Positions 19,117-24,344 of a DNA stretch of 24,344 nt are shown in pieces; the first letter of the stretch is position 1; every line of letters begins with the position of its first letter. Position numbers and translations under genes: made by a program. The notes below the pieces were generated by a model. It had not been told where the DNA came from. It ran no database searches and worked only from the letters and a program-made list of their open reading frames with translations. Source of the DNA: Chara braunii (taxonomy: Eukaryota > Streptophyta > Charophyceae > Charales > Characeae); assembly GCA_003427395.1 (NCBI GenBank), contig BFEA01000240.1, positions 2,052,512 through 2,076,855 on the forward strand. The letters are read 5' to 3'.

Positions 19117-20060
19117 TGGGATTTTCATATCGTTACCGGAAGCTACTGCCAAGTAGCTTAGAGTGCGTTACGGAGTTGAACTTCGTTAACTCGACAGGCG
19201 ATGTCTGCCTTGATTATTGTGGAGCAGGTCATTGCTACCTGCGAGAGTTTCTTTGAAGTCTTGAGCTTCATCAACTGCTGCTATCACCTGATAGCAGGTC
19301 GGTTTGCGACTCAACTCCTACCCACTGTGATACGCACGCCCAGATGTATGTGACCCTGTAGGCGAAAGGCATTTTCGTATGAAAGAAAACCTATCCTTAG
19401 AACCTCTCTTGAATGGTCATGCAAAAGTTGTGTGAAACGGATCGGACAGGCATACCTTCGTTGAGTGGGGGTCGGAAAGGGGCATGTGGGACATGAACCT
19501 GGGAGCAAAGGAGTTGACCACGTTTTGTGGCATCTGCGTGTGGATTTTCATTTGGATTCCATGTGTGTGCAGGTATGTATGGGAACGATGACTCGTTCCT
19601 GAACTAAGGGTGATATGGGTGAATGAATGAAGGGTGTGAGTGACAAGGTTCAGCTATGGCTATGAGAATGACTCTCCCCGATTTCCCTCGAGACTCGCCC
19701 TTTTCTTTTTCTTATTTTGTTCTTGCCGCACGCATCTAGCGAGCAGACAGGAGAAGCCGAGCGCAAGGTTTAGCGCTCGACCTTTGTTCGGAATGAGACT
19801 TAGTTTGGGTATGGCGAATTGCTCCCCAACCCGTGACAACTCTTTCCCTTCAGGGAAGGGACAGGCGAATCTCATCTGAAAAAAAAGTCTTGCTTTTTAA
19901 ATTATTCGCCGGAAGTTGGTCATGAGTCTGGAATTCGACGTCCTTGTCCAGGACATCCCAGGCTCTGGTCCAGTACCAAAGGGGTTTTCCCCTTGAGTTG
20001 GGCCTACGCCTCTTGCTTACGGTCACCCACTGCCTAAAAGACAGGGGTGCCGCAAGGGCC

Positions 20061-20116
20061 GCACGACTTATCCTTCAGTCGTGCAATATCGTGAAGGAAG
20101 AACCCTTCACGATATT
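20061..20116 (+). other. Two adjacent perfect hairpins
   Basis: An 8-bp stem GCACGACT/AGTCGTGC with an 8-nt loop (20061-20084) abuts a 13-bp stem AATATCGTGAAGG/CCTTCACGATATT with a 6-nt loop (20085-20116). Such back-to-back perfect stems are uncommon in ordinary non-coding DNA. Confidence 0.9.
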
Positions 20117-20896
20117 TCGCTTTCCACGCTTGAGTGTCGAACGCAACCCCGAAACCCACGGGAGGTTGCACGGATGTAGGTAACGCATGAAGCGTCGCCA
20201 TGATAGCAGACTAAGTGAGAACACATGACTCAACGTTATGGTTCTAATGGCAGTAACATTCTTATTATGTAACTCTGCGCGGACCTCGCTCAGACACATT
20301 GGCAGTTCTGAGTTATGGGTCAGGACATATGAAAAAGGGACTAGGCTAATTTGCTTGTATGAGTTACTTTGTTTTGTCGTGTGTCGCGTGGTTGAATTAG
20401 GATGTCCTAGTCAACCGACGCTGAATCGCACGTGGGATATCAGCGCCCCAGCGTGACGGTTTGCGTACGGGTTCGAGCTAGGCGTGGACCGCACGTACCC
20501 CCTATGCTACAGCATACGAGAAACGCCCTCGGCTGGGCCACCTCCACGATTGCAAGTAAAAGCTTTCGCGTGTGGTTCAGTAGCTCGGCGGGGATACGCC
20601 CACCTAAGGGATGGTGACAGCTCCCGCAGGTGGAGGTAAGTTGTACCCTGCGAGACACTGTCCAGTCGTAGGGACTCGATGGAGGTATAGCTGACACACT
20701 CGGCCGGAGCGGTTCCGCCGCTTCCCTTTTGTGAAGCGACTTGTGAATCTGCCAATCCTGCGTGACGCGGCCGGGAAGGTTCCCCCAGCGGGGACCGTGC
20801 GCTCGACATCGTTCCTCCTTTTGTGTTCCCCCTTTGTGTTCCCTTCACGAGTCTCCCTACACGCGTCTCTGCCCTCCCGTCTTCGTCGGAGAGATG

Positions 20897-20897
<1 letters not shown>

Positions 20898-20934
<37 letters not shown>
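20898..20934 (+). repeat. Poly(T), 37 bases (poly(A) on the minus strand)
   Basis: A pure T-run. On the minus strand it could be the 3' tail of a retroelement lying to its right, which is the orientation of LINE C, but LINE C coding sequence breaks off about 300 bp before it. Confidence 0.9.
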
Positions 20935-21230
20935 CTCGTCACTTTCCCTACACTTTCATATCTCTCACAGGTGTCCCTTCTTTCTCACGTGTGTCTGTTT
21001 GCACTGCTTTCTTTCGCTTCAACTTTATGAACGCATCCGAGGGAATGCTCCCTGACCACGCAGAGTAGCTATGGCCGCAGTTTTCCCTCTCCCATCTCGG
21101 TCTTGCCGAGTTAGTCAGCGGGAGTGCGGCCGTACCTCGCCGAACCGGTCCTGTAGCGCGTCACCGATTAGCGCAGATACGTTGCAGTGTGCTTGTGATT
21201 ACCGCTTTCAGGGGCCTCCTTGCTCTTAGA

Positions 21231-21833
21231 TGGCCGAGGACCGTATCAGGTATATTCATTTGTATCTGGGTTCAATGTTCTGAATACATCCCATAATGAT
21301 TGTGTGTCTATTCAGTTTTTGAACAGATCCGTATCCTCCCTCACTGGTCTGTTCGATAGGGTGTCCAAACCCGGAACGAGGACTGTATTCGAGTCCCCGA
21401 GCAAGATCAAATTATCTACGTCCGGGACAAAACTAGAGAGATTAGCTAGAATTTTTTTTCTCTGGGTATAATCCACTGGGGCATTGACAGACATTACCGC
21501 CCAATCCTCAGATCCCATTGTAAATTTAATCCAGGCTATTCTTCCCCCATCATCAGCGTAGGAATCCACAACCGTTATGTCCAGGTCTTTATTGATAAGG
21601 ACTGTCACCCCTCCCCTGGACCCGTCTGATGGTGACCAAACCTGAGGCCCATCCCATAATGCCGCTTCTCTGTTCAATTTGTCTGAGTCTAACTTCGTTT
21701 CCTGTAAACCCAAGATATGGATGTTTTCTCTATAAACCCATGAGCGAAGCCGGGTTCTTTTTGCTCTATTTGTCGTGTCTCCTAAACCCCGAATATTTCA
21801 AGTTGCTATTCGGAGTTTAGGCGGGAGGACCAT
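21231..21833 (-). pseudogene. LINE C ORF2 start: APE endonuclease domain, truncated
   Basis: It starts ATG at 21833 (MVLPPKLRIAT), meets TGA where a Trp belongs (RIAT-stop-NIRGLG; the usual motif is WN-RGL), then reads ILGLQETKLDSD, GGVTVLINKDLD, GGRIAWIKF, VMSVNAP and LILLGDSNTV (the GDFN motif with Ser for Phe). TGA at 21312-21314 follows LFKN. Then LWDVFRTLNPDTNEYT runs to another TGA before YGPRPSKS, again at a Trp position. Family resemblance ends there, before the SRID and SDH motifs. The enzyme would nick target DNA; this copy is inactive. Confidence 0.8.
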
Positions 21834-22461
21834 CAGGTGTATTCCCGCCATCTGATTGGATATGACACTCATTTGGTTTATCCTGTCTCCTTTCCTTCTG
21901 TACGCCCTCTTTAGATAGGTTTAACTTGATTCCCATATTTTTTACTGCAACCAACATCTGGGAGACCTGTTCCCTGGAGAGGCGGCTAGTCATTCCTACA
22001 TGTTTTATCCAATCAGCAATGACTTGTCCTGATCTCCCCAGGGGCAGAATCAGATCTGCCACCGCCTCTTTACTATCTGAGAGAAAGTCAATGAGGGGGA
22101 ACCAATGGACCCTCAAGTCGCTCCATTTCTCAAAAGTTTCGTTGATTGACTTTATTCCCAGAAATACAAAGTAAAAGGCCACCGGGGGGCCTTCCTCCTT
22201 CAGGGATAAGTATCGACTGGTTTTCATGGTGGGCAAAATTGAAACCGCGCCTGTGTGATTTAAGACGTGTCTTCTCGTTAGTTCAAGTACCTCCCCTTCA
22301 GTTGGTGAGGAGTTGACTGGAATTGCAGGCAGTTCCAATGAGTCATCTGACGTGATTTTTGTTAAAACCATTATCCCCAAGGGTGTGTCAGAGCAGATCA
22401 AAGGAGTCAGAAAACTTTTTATTGGACCTTTGATCTTATCTGCTTCAGTCAGAGTCTTCAT
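21817..22461 (-). CDS. LINE C middle ORF, unrecognised 214-residue protein
   Basis: The intact frame starts MKTLTEADKIKGPIKSFL and ends GNTPDGPPA. It looks like a folded protein: VLTKITSDDSLELPAIPV, then RYLSLKEEGPPVAFYFVFLG, then INETFEKWSDLRVHWFPL, then a helical C-terminal region (SREQVSQMLVAVKNMGIKL). I recognise no family. Its ATG lies 14 nt upstream of the ORF1 stop, and its own stop lies 14 nt downstream of the ORF2 ATG. It could be a second ORF1-type protein or the C-terminal half of ORF1 reached by frameshifting. Of the three LINE C frames it alone carries no lesion. Confidence 0.6.
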   Translation of the reverse strand: MKTLTEADKIKGPIKSFLTPLICSDTPLGIMVLTKITSDDSLELPAIPVNSSPTEGEVLELTRRHVLNHTGAVSILPTMKTSRYLSLKEEGPPVAFYFVFLGIKSINETFEKWSDLRVHWFPLIDFLSDSKEAVADLILPLGRSGQVIADWIKHVGMTSRLSREQVSQMLVAVKNMGIKLNLSKEGVQKERRQDKPNECHIQSDGGNTPDGPPA

Positions 22462-23701
22462 TGGCCCTGCGAATGAAAGTTTTTAACCCATGGACTGATG
22501 TCTGAGGGTTCGTTTGCGACTTTTGGACAAGTCCAGCTCTGGGGGGGGGGGTCTCAGCCCCTTTCCCTCTTTGTTCGTCGTTAACCAGCCTTGCCCCCCC
22601 TTCCATGTTGGTCCTGATTTTCTTAGCCGGTGATCCCTCCATCAGAGTTTCACGAAAGATTCTCCCCCCCTTCAACAGAATACCCTGACTGTTGAAGGCG
22701 ATTGAACTGGTCTTCAGAAGAAGTGGTGGTTGGGAACCTGTTGTCTGTTGTGGTTCAAACCCCGTTGTTTGATGAAACCCACTCAGATCGAAGTATTTAT
22801 TATCATAAACTTTAAAAGCTTCGAGAGATGTTTCCCCGTGCTTCGGCGAGGGGTGGGGGGTTTGCATTTCTGCCTCAGAGATTTCCGATGTTGTATTCTC
22901 CACTTGCCCGTCCCCCAATTCCTTGCCCAACCATCCAAATAAGTTCTCTTCCGAATCCAGCCTCTCCAATAATCCCACCATGTCCTCTTCCCCAATACAT
23001 TCCCTTCTCCCCTGAGTATGCTCATCCTCCCTGGTGGTATCCTCTTCCACCCACAGATCGTCTCTTTCTTCCTCATTCAGCACGAAAATCCCAGATTTCT
23101 CCCGGGGTTGTCTCGTTTGGTCTCCGTGATCCATCGTAATGTCTTCCGAATTGATTCCCTTCGGACCCGGATTTCTTTCCCGTTCTGTGGCGGATTAGGC
23201 CCTCGTCTTCCCTCTCGTCTTCACTGCCATATTGAATTCCCTTTTGTTCCTCGTGCTTTCTGTTTCCTCTTTGTACTCATCCCCATTCCAATTTGGGTTC
23301 CTTTCCTCCCCGTTTCTCCTTTTCCCCTCTCGGTTCTCTATACCATCCCCTTCCAATTCGGTCGGCTCCTTATGGGTCGAGTCTCCCTCCGGTTCTGAAC
23401 TAGGGACACCTTTTCCCTGGTCCTGTGAACCCTGTTTGCTCGTTGACACTTCTCTCTGTTTCGGCAGATATGTCATCTTTTGACCTCCCTTCCAAACCAC
23501 TATGTCCCATGAAACCTCCTTTGCCTGAGGGGGTTTCTGATGTTTTCCTAATACATTTTCTTCCCTCGGCTTCTCTTTTTCTGGATTCGGAGATTTTCCC
23601 CTTTTCCCCTGCCCTGGAGCGGTACCCCTACGGCCCGGCAGTGAGGCCGGACCAGTTTCAGGCCACCGGCCTAACCCTGGTTCGGCACCAGTTTGTTCCA
23701 T
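22445..23701 (-). pseudogene. LINE C ORF1, one internal stop
   Basis: The frame starts at the first ATG (MEQTGAEPGLGRWPETG) after an in-frame TGA and runs to TGA at 22447-22445. It is interrupted only by TAA at 23197-23195 (KTRGKTRA, stop, SATERERNPG). The N-terminal third is basic and rich in Gly, Pro, Lys and Glu. The middle is acidic (LNEEERDDLWVEEDTTRED). The end is basic again with Gln and Thr. No zinc knuckle is visible. By position it is ORF1, and low-complexity charged composition is common in that protein. It could bind element RNA, but this is inferred from position only. Confidence 0.65.
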
Positions 23702-23708
23702 ACCTGGA

Positions 23709-23737
23709 CCTAGGCCGGTATATCACTTCGGCCTAGG
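23709..23737. repeat. 9-bp perfect inverted repeat
   Basis: CCTAGGCCG and CGGCCTAGG are separated by 11 bases, just upstream of the LINE C ORF1 start on the minus strand. It may be part of its 5' UTR structure. Confidence 0.7.
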
Positions 23738-23893
23738 CCCAGGGCGGAAGGTTCATTCATTCGGATGTTCGTTCATTCGTTGGTCGGACTCGACCTTCAC
23801 TCAGCTGCTGCTTCTCGTGTGTGTCCATCTCCTCTCTCTCTCTCTCCCTCTCCATCTCCATCTCCGCACGTGCCCTCCGCACGTGCGTCACAT

Positions 23894-23918
23894 TGGTATC
23901 GGAGCGGGTTGTTCGAAC
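23894..23918 (+). promoter_or_regulatory. tRNA-iMet-type primer-binding site
   Basis: TGGTATCGGAGC matches, with one difference, TGGTATCAGAGC, the complement of the 3' end of plant initiator-Met tRNA. This is the usual primer site of plant LTR retrotransposons. The match continues as GGGTTGTTCGAAC, resembling the complement of the T arm and loop. It is preceded by CA, as expected at a 5' LTR end. If real, a plus-strand LTR element starts left of it and its body lies beyond the window. I could not define the LTR or find its TG start. Confidence 0.6.
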
Positions 23919-24112
23919 CTCTGCTCCCTCCCTCCCTACCCTCTCGCTATCCTACCACCTCGGATAACCATCTCCAAGTTTGCTCTTGCAGCTGCACCTG
24001 GCCCATCAACGCGACCAGGTACGTCCGTCATCCAAGCTGGCGCCTTTCTCGCCGCTAGCGCTACTCCCGCTGCTGCAGTCACCCCACTGGCTGTGGATGC
24101 CGACTTGCTGCC

Positions 24113-24258
24113 GTCCGTGCTCGGGCTCCTACCGCGTGACTTGCCCGGTGAAGTGTCTGGAGTGCGGCTACCATGACGTCCTGTGAGAAGCTCCCCGAAC
24201 ATTACCTTTTGGAGGAAGGAGAAGTCGTAACAAGGTCGCCGCAGGAGCAGGTGCAGCT
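24113..24258 (+). rRNA. Diverged 18S rRNA 3'-end fragment
   Basis: A 25-base stretch at 24212-24236 (containing GGAGAAGTCGTAACAAGG) equals the universally conserved sequence near the 3' end of eukaryotic 18S rRNA. Flanks also align by eye. GCTCCTACCG at 24125 and CCGGTGAAGTGT at about 24144-24155 occur upstream in the right order, then GAGAAG at 24185. Downstream, CCGCAGGAGCAGGTGCAG resembles CCGTAGGTGAACCTGCGG. Many substitutions lie between, so this is a degenerate copy rather than working rRNA. No earlier 18S sequence is evident upstream. A frame from ATG 24173 is open to the window end, but its overlap with rRNA-like sequence makes it doubtful as a gene. Confidence 0.8.
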
Positions 24259-24344
24259 CCCTCCCCCCCAACTGCGCCCTACTTCCCCTCCCCAATCCCG
24301 ACACTCCTCCCACCCCCAATTCCCCTGCGCACACGTGCGCGCCA

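Larger units (their letters stand above)
18344..19140. other. Non-coding stretch with two duplication systems
   Basis: AT-richer than its surroundings and without a credible gene. It contains a 58-bp duplication and a degenerate triplication, listed separately. Confidence 0.5.
19141..21134. other. Hairpin-dense non-coding block
   Basis: About 2 kb with many short perfect inverted repeats. Examples: AGCTACT/AGTAGCT at 19141-19158; GCAGGT/ACCTGC at 19224-19242; TGCTATC/GATAGCA at 19279-19296; CGAGCGC/GCGCTCG at 19758-19779; CCCTTC/GAAGGG at 19846-19860; GTCCT/AGGAC at 19940-19954; GCACGACT/AGTCGTGC at 20061-20084; a 13-bp stem at 20085-20116; TATGCT/AGCATA at 20503-20516; CGCTTC/GAAGCG at 20719-20738. 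A 10-bp outer stem (21070-21079 with 21125-21134) encloses CTCGG/CCGAG. No open frame has a motif. The density suggests a structured RNA or organelle-derived DNA, but I recognise neither an rRNA, a tRNA nor a definite intron. Confidence 0.6.
21231..23701 (-). mobile_element. LINE C: 5' part of a three-ORF non-LTR retrotransposon
   Basis: On the minus strand, ORF1 (23701-22445), an unrecognised ORF (22461-21817) and the start of an APE endonuclease (from 21833) follow one another with 17-nt overlaps. Homology stops within the endonuclease near 21231, so the reverse transcriptase is missing. Loss of the 3' half is unusual for LINEs, which normally lose the 5' end, and points to later recombination or to insertion of the hairpin-dense block. 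Confidence 0.75.

Noticed and set aside
20450-20600. tRNA-derived SINE or group II intron domain V
   Set aside because: GGGTTCGAGCTAGG only partly fits a pol III B box and no A box or tail follows; the domain V-like pairing has about ten extra bases and poor upper-stem pairing.
21231-21833. TGA read as tryptophan (alternative genetic code) in LINE C
   Set aside because: Other Trp codons in the same frames are TGG and ORF1 also has a TAA; simple mutation explains the stops.
24173-24344. Start of a gag gene
   Set aside because: The frame is open but coincides with 18S-like sequence and shows no gag motif in the 57 codons visible.
1-24344. CRISPR array, bacterial operon or phage
   Set aside because: No spaced direct repeats of that kind, no bacterial gene arrangement; all recognisable proteins are eukaryotic transposon proteins.

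Overview
The window looks like repeat-rich nuclear DNA of a plant or streptophyte green alga. The clues are plant-type LINEs with the C-terminal zinc-binding (zf-RVT) domain, a PIF/Harbinger transposase with a Myb/SANT-like partner, a primer-binding site matching plant initiator-Met tRNA, long microsatellites and a 515-bp assembly gap. A large charophyte genome such as Chara would fit, but that is an impression, not something the sequence proves. I see no clear housekeeping gene; almost everything recognisable is mobile DNA in different stages of decay.

Layout. 1-841: GC-rich, no gene I can support. 842-2569 (+): Myb/SANT-like (trihelix-type) DNA-binding protein typical of the second gene of PIF/Harbinger transposons. 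2875-3560 (+): TATA box, (GA)n leader and a 157-codon ORF of unknown function. 3561-5758: non-coding, microsatellite-rich, with a 164-bp tandem duplication and a very large GATA/TATC foldback. 5759-7116 (-): PIF/Harbinger DDE nuclease with one in-frame TAG and one frameshift; it faces the Myb-like gene, so 842-7116 may be one old Harbinger element carrying an extra ORF.

8020-10684 (+): LINE A, a 5'-truncated copy with a poly(A) tail and a near-perfect 15-bp target-site duplication. A 0.45-kb foldback repeat is inserted in it, itself flanked by an imperfect duplication. 10695-11209 is a gap. 11210 to about 18343 (+): LINE B, with an ORF1, an APE endonuclease, a reverse transcriptase and a zf-RVT domain, broken by four in-frame stops and one frameshift. 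Its 3' end runs into 49-bp and 65-bp tandem repeats. 18344-21220: non-coding, with a perfect 58-bp duplication, a degenerate 120-bp triplication and then about 2 kb unusually dense in perfect short hairpins.

21231-23701 (-): LINE C, the 5' part of a third non-LTR element. It has three successive ORFs (ORF1, an unrecognised 214-aa ORF, and the APE endonuclease), and both junctions overlap by exactly 17 nt from ATG to stop. It is cut off at its 3' side in the endonuclease. 23894-24344 (+): an initiator-Met tRNA-like primer-binding site, then about 0.2 kb further a diverged copy of the 3' end of 18S rRNA.

The most interesting items are the doubled 17-nt ORF overlaps in LINE C, the hairpin-dense block at 19.1-21.1 kb, the 18S 3'-end fragment beside a primer-binding site, the unknown ORF with its own TATA box, and the foldback element nested in LINE A.
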